The notes below the pieces were generated by a model. The model made no database searches. It was given only the letters and a program-made list of their open reading frames with translations, and was not told the DNA's origin. 64,000 nucleotides of DNA from Thermospira aquatica (GTDB taxonomy: Bacteria > Spirochaetota > Brevinematia > Brevinematales > Thermospiraceae): positions 1,860,001-1,924,000 of the forward strand of contig NZ_CP073355.1 in NCBI RefSeq assembly GCF_023525255.1, written 5' to 3'. The first letter of the stretch is position 1. Every line of letters begins with the position of its first letter. A program made the translations under genes and the position numbers. Below, piece by piece: positions 17,803-26,623 of this stretch.

Positions 17803-18366
17803 ATGAAGTACCGTTTTGGGAGTAGACTCCGGGAAGCCAGAGAGAAAAAGGGGCTTACCCTTCGGCAGGTTGCTGAGAATGTGGGGGTAAGTGAAAGCCT
17901 TATCTCTCAGATTGAGCGGGATCGTGTTTCTCCGGCCATGGATACTCTTCTTTCTCTTGTTGAGGTTCTGGAGCTGGACATAGAGTATCTTTTTCAGGAT
18001 TGGAGACGTACCCGTCCTTTTGCTTTTGTTCCCCGGGAGAATCGGACAAAAACCGAGGTTGATGGGACGGTTTATGAGAGGTTGGCCTCGATCCCTGGTT
18101 CTACAGAAGGGGAAGGTATAGAAGGATATCTTATCCGTATCCCTCCGAAGCACGAAAAACGAAGTGAACCGCAGGGACATCGGGGTAAGGAACTCGGGAT
18201 CATCCTTTCAGGAGAAGGAGAGTTTATCCTGGGGGACATGATCTACCCCCTAAAGGCAGGGGATAGTATTGCGTTTTCTTCTGGTGTACCGCATGTTTTT
18301 CGTAATACAGGGGAAGTATTTCTGGAAGCTTACTGGATAGTTACGCCTCCACGGCGAAAAGTATAA
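17803..18366 (+). CDS. XRE-family regulator with C-terminal cupin domain
   Basis: 187 residues. Helix-turn-helix at about residues 5-60 (LREAREKKGLTLRQVAENVGVSESLISQIERDRVSPAMDTL), cupin at about 115-185 (GHRGKELGIILSGEGEFILGDMIYPLKAGDSIAFSSGVPHVFRNTG), the small-molecule sensing fold. No good ribosome site precedes the ATG, so translation may be weak. It leads an operon with two aconitase-family subunits 12 bases downstream, so the effector may be their substrate or product (inference). Confidence 0.92.
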   Translation: MKYRFGSRLREAREKKGLTLRQVAENVGVSESLISQIERDRVSPAMDTLLSLVEVLELDIEYLFQDWRRTRPFAFVPRENRTKTEVDGTVYERLASIPGSTEGEGIEGYLIRIPPKHEKRSEPQGHRGKELGIILSGEGEFILGDMIYPLKAGDSIAFSSGVPHVFRNTGEVFLEAYWIVTPPRRKV

Positions 18367-18378
18367 ATGGAGGAAGCT

Positions 18379-19668
18379 ATGGGAAAAACCATCGCTGAAA
18401 AGATTTTTGATGCCCATCTGGTGGACAAGCCCTATGAAGGGGTGTATGTGCTCTCGCTGGATATGGTGTTTTGCCATGAGATTACCACACCGGTAGCGAT
18501 CATGGATCTGGTAAATCGCGGACTGGACCGTGTGTTTGATCCTACGAAGATCAAAGCAGTGATCGATCATGTGACTCCAGCCAAAGATTCCAAGACAGCT
18601 ACCCAGCACAAGATTTTACGAGAATGGGCACGTCGTCACAACATTAAGGACTTCTTTGATGTTGGAAGAAATGGTGTATGTCATGCTCTTTTTCCGGAAC
18701 AGGGATTTGTTCGTCCTGGTTACACAATTATTATGGGAGATTCTCATACCTGTACCCATGGGGCTTTTGGGGCGTTTGCAGCAGGAGTAGGGACTACTGA
18801 TCTTGAGGTTGGTATTCTCAAAGGAGTATGTGCTTTTAAGTATCCCAAAACTATCAAATTTGTTCTCAAAGGAAAACTCCCTGAGGGTGTCTATGCCAAG
18901 GATGTTATTCTTTACATTATTTCCCAGATTTCGGTTAACGGTGCAACGGATCATGTGATGGAGTTTACAGGTCCTATTGTCGATGCCATGTCTATGGAGA
19001 GCAGGATGACCCTTTCAAATATGGCCATTGAAGCTGGCGGAACCAGTGGAATATGCTATCCTGACATGACAACGGTGGAGTATCTGTGGAAATTTATTCA
19101 GAATGACTATCCTTCCAAGGAAGCAGCTCTGAAAGATTTTCAAAAATGGGTTTCTGATCCCGATGCCCACTACGAAAAGGTTCTGGAATACGATCTCTCT
19201 GATCTTGAACCCATGGTAACCTATGGCTACAAGCCCGATCTGGTAAAACCAGTACGAGAGATGGAGGGTACACCCATAGATCAGGTGTACATAGGGAGCT
19301 GTACCAATGGGCGGCTTGAGGATCTTCGTATAGCTGCTCAGATTCTCAAAGGCAAAAAGATTGCCCCAACGGTGAGAGGTATTCTTTCGCCAGCTACACC
19401 TGAAATCTACTTTCAGGCTATGGAAGAAGGTATTTTGAAGATCTTTTACGAAGCAGGGTTTTCTATCACCAATCCAACATGTGGAGCATGTCTTGGAATG
19501 TCAAATGGTGTGCTTGCTGAGGGTGAGGTTTGTGCAGCGACAACGAACCGAAACTTTTATGGCCGTATGGGGAAAGGTGGCACAGTACATCTGATGAGTC
19601 CTGCTACCGCCGCAGCATCGGCTATCGCGGGGAAAATTACGAATTCCCCTCTTTATCGCGGGAAATAG
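18379..19668 (+). CDS. leuC: 3-isopropylmalate/homoaconitate dehydratase large subunit (LeuC type, archaeal-like)
   Basis: 429-residue [4Fe-4S] hydro-lyase subunit. MGDSHTCTHGAFGAFAAGVGTTDLE, IGSCTNGRLEDL and the pair of cluster cysteines in CGACLGMSNGVLAEGE are all present. Length and the short N-terminus fit the LeuC2/homoaconitase-type large subunit of archaea and Thermotoga rather than the 465-residue enterobacterial LeuC. The ATG at 18379 follows GGAGG; an ATG four codons earlier overlaps that site. No leuA or leuB is nearby, so isopropylmalate, homoaconitate or a dimethylmalate-type substrate all remain possible. Confidence 0.9.
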   Translation: MGKTIAEKIFDAHLVDKPYEGVYVLSLDMVFCHEITTPVAIMDLVNRGLDRVFDPTKIKAVIDHVTPAKDSKTATQHKILREWARRHNIKDFFDVGRNGVCHALFPEQGFVRPGYTIIMGDSHTCTHGAFGAFAAGVGTTDLEVGILKGVCAFKYPKTIKFVLKGKLPEGVYAKDVILYIISQISVNGATDHVMEFTGPIVDAMSMESRMTLSNMAIEAGGTSGICYPDMTTVEYLWKFIQNDYPSKEAALKDFQKWVSDPDAHYEKVLEYDLSDLEPMVTYGYKPDLVKPVREMEGTPIDQVYIGSCTNGRLEDLRIAAQILKGKKIAPTVRGILSPATPEIYFQAMEEGILKIFYEAGFSITNPTCGACLGMSNGVLAEGEVCAATTNRNFYGRMGKGGTVHLMSPATAAASAIAGKITNSPLYRGK

Positions 19669-19679
19669 AGGAGGTGATT

Positions 19680-20204
19680 ATGCGTCAGTTTGACGGAGAG
19701 GTTTTGTTTCTGGATAGAAGCGATATTAATACGGATGAGATTATTCCAGCGAAATACCTCACAGAGATTACCAAGGAAGCATTAAAACCGTATTGTCTTG
19801 AGGATTTGAAGCTTGAGGGTTTTGATCCAAAAAGGGATCTTGCCGGGAAATCGGTGATTGTCACGAGGGCAAATTTTGGGTGTGGATCTTCCCGTGAGCA
19901 TGCGCCCTGGGCATTAGAGGTCAATGGGATCTATACGGTTATTGCTGAAAACTTTGCCAGAATCTTTCGCCAGAATATGTTTAACGGTGGGATGCTGGCA
20001 ATAGAACTTCCAAAGGAAACAATTGATGAGATCTTTCGCGAGTTTAAAGGCAAGAAAACCTATGCAAAAATTTCGATTGATCCTGCAGAGATTATTTTAG
20101 AGGCAGAGGGGAAGAAAAAAACATATTCTTATACCCTTGGAGGTTTTGAGAAGGCTTTGATCGAAGCAGGTGGATGGGTTGGTTACGCGGAGAAACACTA
20201 TTAA
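19680..20204 (+). CDS. leuD: 3-isopropylmalate/homoaconitate dehydratase small subunit (LeuD type)
   Basis: 174 residues, the swivel domain that completes the active site of the large subunit next door. Family signature ANFGCGSSREHAPWAL (about residues 62-78). The substrate-selectivity loop reads YLTE in AKYLTEIT near residue 25. The ATG at 19680 follows GAGGAGGTG; a longer frame from 19530 lies inside leuC and is rejected. A terminator follows. Confidence 0.93.
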   Translation: MRQFDGEVLFLDRSDINTDEIIPAKYLTEITKEALKPYCLEDLKLEGFDPKRDLAGKSVIVTRANFGCGSSREHAPWALEVNGIYTVIAENFARIFRQNMFNGGMLAIELPKETIDEIFREFKGKKTYAKISIDPAEIILEAEGKKKTYSYTLGGFEKALIEAGGWVGYAEKHY

Positions 20205-20208
20205 GTCA

Positions 20209-20244
20209 AAAAAAAGCCCCGATGGTACCATCGGGGCTTTTTTT
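20209..20244. terminator. Bidirectional terminator between leuD and the acyl-CoA synthetase gene
   Basis: Perfect palindrome with arm AGCCCCGATGGT flanked by A-run and T-run, able to stop transcription from both convergent genes. Confidence 0.93.
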
Positions 20245-20249
20245 AGGAT

Positions 20250-22151
20250 TTATTTCTTTTTCTGGAAAGGTTTGGATGCTTCTAGAAGGAAGCGTTTGAT
20301 TTTTTTGGAGGAAGTTTTGGGGAGTTCTTCGTAGATAAGTTCAAAATCGGCGATCTTTTTGTAAAGGGGAAGGTCGGCCGTGAGACGTTTAATCTCCTGG
20401 GAGAAAAGCTCATAGAGAGAGTCTTCGTCAAAGTTTTTCTCCTGCTGGTCGCTCAGAAGTTTGATGGTCTCAAGATTTGGGTAGATGATTGCGTAAGGAA
20501 CCTCGCCGCGGCTTTCCCAGTCTTTTCTCCCGATGACGGCTACTTCGGCGATGTATTCACTCTGGGCGAGAAGGTTTTCCAGTTCTTCAGGGTAGATATT
20601 TTTACCACCAGAGGTGACGATGATATTTTTGAGTCGCCCTGTGATCCAGAGAAAACCTTGCTTGTCTATAAATCCAATATCCCCCGTGTGAAACCATCCT
20701 TCACTCTCAATCACTTTAGCGGTTTCTTCTGGGTTATTGAGGTAGCCTTTCATAATGTTTGGACCTCTGGCCAGGATTTCTCCATGACCCCGTTTGTCGG
20801 GATTGTCAATTCGCAGTTCAACTCGTTTAAGGGGAAATCCTACAGAACCAAACTTGTTGACCGTGAGATTGGAGCAGGTGAGCACGGGTGAGGTTTCAGA
20901 AAGACCGTAGCCCTGCGCGACATAGATCCCAAGACTGTTGAGTCCTATGAGAATCTCCTTGGCAATAGGACCACCGCCAGAGATAAAAAATTTGAGTTCT
21001 GAGAGTCCAAGTTTTTCCCTGACGTTGTGGAAAAGAATTTTTCCAGGATTGAGATGTGTCCACTTGTAGACAAAATGGGAAAAGTTAAAGAGGGTCTTAA
21101 AAATGAAACGTACAATGAAATTCTTTTCTTTCACAGTTTTGAGGATATTTTTGTATATTTTTTCTAGGAAAAGAGGAACAATAATAATACAGTTGACCCT
21201 TGTTTCTTTAAAAGCATTGATGATCACATCAGAGCGTAAACTTGCAACAAAACGAATAGTACCCCGGGTAACAAAGGGAACAAGAAGACCTCCCATCGTA
21301 GGAAAGGTGTGATGAAGAGGAAGAAGAGTAACCCACCGAAACTCAGGCGCAAAGAGTTCGTGCATCTGTATATCATCTACATTGCTTGCAAGGTTGTACT
21401 GGGTGAGGAGAACAGCTTTGGGTTTACCTGTTGTGCCTGAGGTGTAGATCAGAGCTGCCGGGTCGTCTGGAGAAAGAGGGATATTGTCAAGAGGATTGCT
21501 ACAGTTTTCACTGCGGATGTGTTTACCTGCAGTTACTAGCACCAGAAAATCAAGGACGCGTTCCTCTCGAAAAAGAACCTCGCATTTATCGGTGAGAACG
21601 AGTTCCTGTTTATGAAGGGAGAGAGTTTTGGAGATCTTGGAGGGGAGAATAGAGAGACCTAGAAGTTTTGTAAGGAGGTCCTGGGCTTCTTTTTTTTCCT
21701 GGAGTGCACGTGTTTCGTCAATAGGATCAAAGACAACGATGTGCTTCACGGGAAGAGATTCTTGGGAAGGAAATCGATCTTTTTGAGAAGCGGATACAAA
21801 AAGTATTTTTGCCTGACTGTCTTTGATGAGATTTTCCAGTTCTTGAGGAGTGAGGAGAATATCCAAAGGGACAATGACACATCCCATACAAACAGCAGCA
21901 AGATAAACTAAAGCCCACTCGGTTCTATTTTCAGAAAGGAGAGCGATTTTGTCGCCCTTATTGACATCAAGGGAGAGGAGGGCTTGTACAAGATCAAGCA
22001 CGGTATTTTTCACCTGAAGGTAGTCCATAGAGGGGAAAGTTTCCGGGGAACTATTGATAAAAGCGGTGTGTCCTGCCAGCGATTCGTCGATGAAGGTTAT
22101 AATCTCTCTGAGAGTAGAGAGGTTTTTGGGTTTTCCCGGGTATCTTGGCAT
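20250..22151 (-). CDS. Long-chain acyl-CoA synthetase (AMP-binding, FAA1/FadD15 type)
   Basis: 633 residues; activates fatty acids through acyl-AMP to acyl-CoA. P-loop-like LIYTSGTTGKPKAVLLT (about 235-250), QGYGLSETSPVLTC, the ATP/hinge motif WFHTGDIGFIDKQGFLWITGRLKNIIVTSGGKNIYPEELE, and a C-terminal lysine-rich tail (TSSKKIKRFLL). AAGGAG precedes the ATG. Spirochaetes with limited fatty-acid synthesis use such enzymes for uptake; this role is inferred. Confidence 0.93.
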   Translation of the reverse strand: MPRYPGKPKNLSTLREIITFIDESLAGHTAFINSSPETFPSMDYLQVKNTVLDLVQALLSLDVNKGDKIALLSENRTEWALVYLAAVCMGCVIVPLDILLTPQELENLIKDSQAKILFVSASQKDRFPSQESLPVKHIVVFDPIDETRALQEKKEAQDLLTKLLGLSILPSKISKTLSLHKQELVLTDKCEVLFREERVLDFLVLVTAGKHIRSENCSNPLDNIPLSPDDPAALIYTSGTTGKPKAVLLTQYNLASNVDDIQMHELFAPEFRWVTLLPLHHTFPTMGGLLVPFVTRGTIRFVASLRSDVIINAFKETRVNCIIIVPLFLEKIYKNILKTVKEKNFIVRFIFKTLFNFSHFVYKWTHLNPGKILFHNVREKLGLSELKFFISGGGPIAKEILIGLNSLGIYVAQGYGLSETSPVLTCSNLTVNKFGSVGFPLKRVELRIDNPDKRGHGEILARGPNIMKGYLNNPEETAKVIESEGWFHTGDIGFIDKQGFLWITGRLKNIIVTSGGKNIYPEELENLLAQSEYIAEVAVIGRKDWESRGEVPYAIIYPNLETIKLLSDQQEKNFDEDSLYELFSQEIKRLTADLPLYKKIADFELIYEELPKTSSKKIKRFLLEASKPFQKKK

Positions 22152-22212
22152 CGTATTCTCCTTTATACTCGTGATGCTTCATTATAGCGTAATAAAAAAA
22201 ATATGCTACTTT

Positions 22213-22866
22213 TTAAATGTGGTGATGCTTGATAACCCGACCCTCTGTAATATAAACCACCTCTTCTGCGATATTGGTGATGATATCGGCCATCTTTTCA
22301 ATATGGCGTGAAATGCTAAGAAGGATAAGCCAGGGGAGGACATCTCCTTTTCTTTCGTTCATTAATCGGATAATGTCTCCATGAATACTGTCTCTCAGGT
22401 TATTGATGAGTGAATCATTATGAATGACCTGAATTGCTTTTTCCGCGTTTTCTTCGACAAGGGCTTCAAGAGATGTTCTCAGCATTTGGAGCGTAATGTT
22501 TTTCATCTCTTCGTATCTCTCCAGGGGAAAATCCACGGGATGATCACAAATCGCATAGGCGTCCTTGGCGATACTTGTGGCGATATCTCCAATTCGTTCG
22601 AGATCGCTAGTCATCTTGTAGATCATCATGGTGAAACGGAGAACCTTTGCCTCTGGATGAAAAAGCGCAATGAAACTTATACAGGCTTCTTCGAGCTTGT
22701 TTTCCCAGATATCCGCTTGACGTTCATCGTAATCAATAACGGCCTGCGCTGGAGTTTTGTTTTTTTCGATGAAAGCGCTTAAAGCTCTTTCCACCATTTC
22801 TTCAATAAGGGAAGCGTATTTAAGAATATCTGTTTTGAGATCAGCAAACTTTTCTTTGGCTGACAT
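22213..22866 (-). CDS. phoU: PhoU, phosphate transport accessory/regulator
   Basis: 217 residues of two three-helix PhoU repeats. Metal-binding-type signatures DLERIGDIATSIAKDAY (residues about 84-100) and RHIEKMADIITNIAEEVVYI (about 188-207). Last gene of the pst operon, nine bases after pstB; in other bacteria it links PstSCAB activity to the PhoR kinase. No phoB/phoR pair is present in this window. Confidence 0.95.
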   Translation of the reverse strand: MSAKEKFADLKTDILKYASLIEEMVERALSAFIEKNKTPAQAVIDYDERQADIWENKLEEACISFIALFHPEAKVLRFTMMIYKMTSDLERIGDIATSIAKDAYAICDHPVDFPLERYEEMKNITLQMLRTSLEALVEENAEKAIQVIHNDSLINNLRDSIHGDIIRLMNERKGDVLPWLILLSISRHIEKMADIITNIAEEVVYITEGRVIKHHHI

Positions 22867-22875
22867 AGTTTTCTC

Positions 22876-23631
22876 CTATCCAAATTTTCCTGAAAGGTAT
22901 TCTTCTGTACGTTTGTCTGAAGGGATGGTAAAAACCTTTTCTGTTGGTCCGTATTCCACGAGGCTTCCGAGATACATAAAGGCAGTATAATCTGAAATCC
23001 GTCCAGCCTGGGCAATGTTGTGGGTAACAAGGACGATTGTAACCGTATTTTTGAGTTCAGTGATGAGCTCTTCAATATGACTTGTAGACTTTGGATCAAG
23101 GGCAGACGTCGGTTCATCAAGAAGAAGTACCTTTGGCTTCATGGCGAGAGCTCGGGCGATACAAAGTCTTTGTTGTTGTCCACCTGAAAGAAAGGTTCCT
23201 CGTTTGTGGAGCTTATCTTTCACTTCTACCCACAGGGCAGCTTTTTTGAGACTCTCTTCAACAATCTGATTGGCTTCGTCTTTTTTGAGGTGGATGTTGT
23301 TGAGTTTGTAGCCAGCAATCACATTGTCATAGATGCTCATGTTGGGGAAGGGATTGGGACGCTGGAACACCATCCCTGTCATTCGTCTCACTTCCATGGC
23401 AGGGATAGAAAAGATGTTAATTCCGCTCAAGAAAATTTTCCCGTCGACTCTCACCGAAGAATCGAGTTCGTGCATACGGTTTAGACAACGCAAAAGAGTG
23501 GTTTTCCCACAACCTGAGGGACCCATAATGGCATGCACCTGGTTCTCATAAAACTCCAGGGATACCGACATAAGAGCTTGTTGTTCTCCATAGAAAACAT
23601 TGAGATCCTGAACTTGAATCAAAACTTTCAT
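22876..23631 (-). CDS. pstB: PstB, phosphate ABC transporter ATPase
   Basis: 251 residues. Walker A GPSGCGKTT, signature LSGGQQQRLCIARALA, Walker B VLLLDEPTSALD, switch His in LVTHNIAQA, and the PstB-specific LNRMHELD. Start at 23631, where ATG overlaps the pstA stop (ATGA); the frame extends upstream to 23733 but that part is inside pstA. Confidence 0.97.
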   Translation of the reverse strand: MKVLIQVQDLNVFYGEQQALMSVSLEFYENQVHAIMGPSGCGKTTLLRCLNRMHELDSSVRVDGKIFLSGINIFSIPAMEVRRMTGMVFQRPNPFPNMSIYDNVIAGYKLNNIHLKKDEANQIVEESLKKAALWVEVKDKLHKRGTFLSGGQQQRLCIARALAMKPKVLLLDEPTSALDPKSTSHIEELITELKNTVTIVLVTHNIAQAGRISDYTAFMYLGSLVEYGPTEKVFTIPSDKRTEEYLSGKFG

Positions 23632-24464
23632 AGTTTCACCTTCCATCGCTTTATCAAAACGGAACTTATCAGATTTAAAAGAAAAACAGTTGCAGAAAGT
23701 ATAAGAGCAGCAGCCCATGCAATTTTGATCCATTCCTCGACAGGAGAAGAAACATACTTAAAAATAAGAGTAGGAAGGGTTTCCATAGGCCTGAAAATAT
23801 TGATGTGAATGATACGTGTTCCAAAAGCAGTGAACAAGAGTGGAGCTGTCTCTCCCATGATTCTCGATACGCCTACAAGTACCCCTGTGCTAATACCACT
23901 GATAGAACACGGTACGAGAATCTTCAAAATGACCTCATGTTTTGGAGCCCCGAGGGCATAGGCTGCTTCTTTGAGGAGGAGTGGGATAAGTCGTATGTTT
24001 TCTTCGGTGTTTTTTACCACGACAGGGATCATGATAAGAGCCAGAGCGATGCTTCCAGACAAGGCTGAAAACGAACGCAGGGGAACGACAAACCAGATAA
24101 AAGCAAGAATTCCCATCACAATAGACGGAATGCTCTGGATCAGTTCAACAATAACTTTGAGAAAATGGGAAAATTTGTTTTGATACTCAGCGATATAAAT
24201 GCCTGTCATAATTCCAATAGGGGTGGCAATCAGAGCAGCGATTGTTGTAACAATAATTGTACCGAGGATAGCATTGAGGATACCACCGCCGTTTTGGTCC
24301 TTGATGAAAAGAACGGGAGATAAATTTTGGACTCCCTGAACTATTATATAACCTACTATCCATATCAGGGGAATGGCAACCGCAAAGGATAGGACAAGGA
24401 TTATCCCAAAGAAAAGTTTATCTTTTATGATGTTACTTCGAAGATGTGCTTTTGGCGTTGTCAT
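23628..24464 (-). CDS. pstA: PstA, phosphate ABC transporter permease
   Basis: 278 residues, six predicted helices. The ABC permease EAA loop reads EAAYALGAPKHEVILKILVPCSISGISTGVLVGVSRIMGETAPLLF. Overlaps pstB by four bases and follows pstC by three. Confidence 0.96.
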   Translation of the reverse strand: MTTPKAHLRSNIIKDKLFFGIILVLSFAVAIPLIWIVGYIIVQGVQNLSPVLFIKDQNGGGILNAILGTIIVTTIAALIATPIGIMTGIYIAEYQNKFSHFLKVIVELIQSIPSIVMGILAFIWFVVPLRSFSALSGSIALALIMIPVVVKNTEENIRLIPLLLKEAAYALGAPKHEVILKILVPCSISGISTGVLVGVSRIMGETAPLLFTAFGTRIIHINIFRPMETLPTLIFKYVSSPVEEWIKIAWAAALILSATVFLLNLISSVLIKRWKVKL

Positions 24465-24467
24465 AGG

Positions 24468-25403
24468 TTACCTCTCAAAAGACAGATTTTTGATGATCCT
24501 TTGCCCTATGAAGCTAAACACAATGGTAAATAAAAAGAGGATCAAACCGAGTTCTGTAAGCGATTCGGTATGCAGCCCGGTGGATTCAGTAAATTGGTTT
24601 GCAATAACGCTTGCGATGGTGCTTCCCGCAGAAAAAAGAGACGTAGGCATCTGATTGAGGTTTCCTATAACCATCGTCACAGCCATGGTTTCGCCCAAAG
24701 CTCTCCCAAAAGCAAGCATATGGCCAGCGAGAATACCTGAAGAGGCATAGGGTATAATCACCTTCTGGATCATCTTGTAACGGGGACTACCTAGAGAGAT
24801 AGCTGCTTCTTTAAGATCTTGAGGAACAAGCTGGATAACTTCGTAAGCCAAAGAGGTAGAATAGGGAATAATCATAATAGCTACCACAAGAGATGCTGTC
24901 AATACACCCACTCCCATTGGTATGACTCCAAAAGAAACCAAGGAGAGCTGCCACTTCTGCATGAGTGGGACGAGTACCAAAAGTCCCCACATCCCATAAA
25001 TAACCGAGGGAATGCCTGCGAGGAGTCTTACGACAGCTTTCAAAAGGGTGGATAATCTTCCCGTGGGACGATATTCACCCAGAAAGATAGAAAGCGAAAG
25101 GGAAAAAGGAAGAGAGATAAGAAGAGCTAGGACAGATGTTAAAAATGTTCCTGTGATAAATGGCAGCCCCCCAAAAGAGGCATTGTCCGGATCCCAGTTT
25201 GTACCAATAAAGATTTGCCACCCATTGTGTTTGATGGCAGAAAGAGAGAATATAAAAAGACTGAATAGTGTTGCCAGAATAAAAAGGGCAACAAATCCCA
25301 CCGAAAACCAGAGAAAAAATGAAAATAAGCCCCCAGAGAAGGCCTTGGCCTTCTCTGGGTTTTTTGTTTCTTTCTGAGAAGTGTTAGCGAACTTTCTTGC
25401 CAT
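24468..25403 (-). CDS. pstC: PstC, phosphate ABC transporter permease
   Basis: 311 residues with an N-terminal cytoplasmic extension and six helices. EAA loop EAAISLGSPRYKMIQKVIIPYASSGILAGHMLAFGRALGETMAVTMVIGN. The ATG lies 20 bases inside the end of pstS. A perfect 13-bp hairpin covers codons about 15-24. Confidence 0.96.
   Translation of the reverse strand: MARKFANTSQKETKNPEKAKAFSGGLFSFFLWFSVGFVALFILATLFSLFIFSLSAIKHNGWQIFIGTNWDPDNASFGGLPFITGTFLTSVLALLISLPFSLSLSIFLGEYRPTGRLSTLLKAVVRLLAGIPSVIYGMWGLLVLVPLMQKWQLSLVSFGVIPMGVGVLTASLVVAIMIIPYSTSLAYEVIQLVPQDLKEAAISLGSPRYKMIQKVIIPYASSGILAGHMLAFGRALGETMAVTMVIGNLNQMPTSLFSAGSTIASVIANQFTESTGLHTESLTELGLILFLFTIVFSFIGQRIIKNLSFER
25332..25359 (-). promoter_or_regulatory. 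Perfect 13-bp hairpin at the pstS/pstC junction
   Basis: Arms CCCAGAGAAGGCC and GGCCTTCTCTGGG separated by two bases, inside the first codons of pstC. On the pst mRNA it could protect the pstS transcript end or reduce pstC expression. On the opposite strand it is followed by GTTTTTTG, so it also looks like a terminator for plus-strand transcription. Confidence 0.6.
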
Positions 25404-26391
25404 TAAATACCACCGAATTTAAAAGATTTTCTGATACTTTCACTGCCTGGGAAGAAATTGGACCATAATCTACGGTAGGGTGAATCTTTTGACCATCGTG
25501 TACCATCCACCAGATGGTTTCGACGATAGCTTTTGCTCTGTTTTTATCCTTGAGGTAAGAAAGATCTTTGTACAACAGGATCCATGTGGTTGCAGCGATA
25601 GGATATGCCTCTTTTGCTGGAGAGTTCACCACATCGGCGATACCATCAGCAGGAACATTAACGATGGCTGCTGCAAGAGATTTGGGATTAGCAGCATCAA
25701 TGAATTTCCCTGCACTGTTTTTTAAAAGAGCGTATGCTAAAGCATTTTGCTTTGCATAAGCGAACTCCACATAACCAATGCTTCCGGGAACCTGTTTTAC
25801 ATAAGCTCCTACACCGGCATTCCCTTTTCCTCCGATACCCACAGGCCACTTTGGAGCCTTACTGGTACCTACAGCTTTTTTCCAATCTTTACTTACCTTG
25901 GTGAGGTAGAGAGTGAAATTGTACGTTGTACCAGAAGAGTCAGAACGATACACAACGACAATGTTGAGATTTGGGAGATCAACACCGGGGTTCAACGTAG
26001 CAATGGCGGGATCGTTCCACTTGGTGATTTGACCAAGATAGATCTTGGCAACAGTATCACCATCCAGTTTTAGTTTCAGATTACCAGGGAGGTTGTACGC
26101 CATTACAATAGCACCGAGAGCCATTGGGATGTGGAGGACATCATCCTTTGCCTGAGCCTTTTCGTCATCATTGAGGGGAGCGTCAGAACCAGCAAAATCC
26201 ACTGTTCGTGCAATGAGCTGCTTGATACCGCTACCAGAACCAATAGCCTGATAGTTTACGCGATGGGTCTGATACTGCTTGAACATCGCAGCATACAGGG
26301 GCTCAGGGAAAGTAGCACCTGCCGCATTCAAATCAACACCGAAAACCTGAGAGGCGAGAACGATCATCGCCAGAAGATATGTTTTTCGCAT
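25384..26391 (-). CDS. pstS: PstS, periplasmic phosphate-binding protein
   Basis: 335 residues. Signal peptide MRKTYLLAMIVLASQVFG with no lipobox Cys, so soluble periplasmic. Mature start AAGATFPEPLYAAMFKQY; phosphate-binding loops GSGSGIKQL and YRSDSSGTTYNFTLYLT. AAGGAGG precedes the ATG. First gene of the operon, transcribed from a Pho-box promoter. Confidence 0.95.
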   Translation of the reverse strand: MRKTYLLAMIVLASQVFGVDLNAAGATFPEPLYAAMFKQYQTHRVNYQAIGSGSGIKQLIARTVDFAGSDAPLNDDEKAQAKDDVLHIPMALGAIVMAYNLPGNLKLKLDGDTVAKIYLGQITKWNDPAIATLNPGVDLPNLNIVVVYRSDSSGTTYNFTLYLTKVSKDWKKAVGTSKAPKWPVGIGGKGNAGVGAYVKQVPGSIGYVEFAYAKQNALAYALLKNSAGKFIDAANPKSLAAAIVNVPADGIADVVNSPAKEAYPIAATTWILLYKDLSYLKDKNRAKAIVETIWWMVHDGQKIHPTVDYGPISSQAVKVSENLLNSVVFNGKKVR

Positions 26392-26409
26392 AGAAAAACC
26401 TCCTTTAAT

Positions 26410-26438
26410 AGATTAAAATATTTTTTGCTTTCTGTCAA
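26410..26438 (-). promoter_or_regulatory. Second, Pho-box-independent promoter of pstS
   Basis: On the minus strand TTGACA (26433-26438), 17-bp spacer, TAATCT (26410-26415). Sits between the Pho-box promoter and the pstS ribosome site and could give basal expression. Confidence 0.55.
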
Positions 26439-26467
26439 GAAACTTTTCTTGCGAAGAAAGCACAATG

Positions 26468-26522
26468 ATTATAAGGGTGGGTTTATGAACATCAGATGAA
26501 AAGAAAATGAATTTATAATGAA
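26468..26522 (-). promoter_or_regulatory. Pho box and -10 of pstSCAB-phoU
   Basis: Reading the minus strand, TTCAT occurs four times with exact 11-bp phasing (plus-strand ATGAA at 26485, 26496, 26507 and 26518). Eleven bases after the last repeat is TATAAT (26468-26473), with no good -35 box. This is the layout of a promoter activated by a PhoB/PhoP-type response regulator binding tandem repeats on one DNA face. Confidence 0.8.
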
Positions 26523-26623
26523 TTTTTGTTTTTTATATTTTACAAAAAAGTTTTACTTTTTAAACATTAGGAAATTGAGTTTTTTCTTTTTTTTCCGATA
26601 CTTTTAAAAAACGGAGTAGGACA

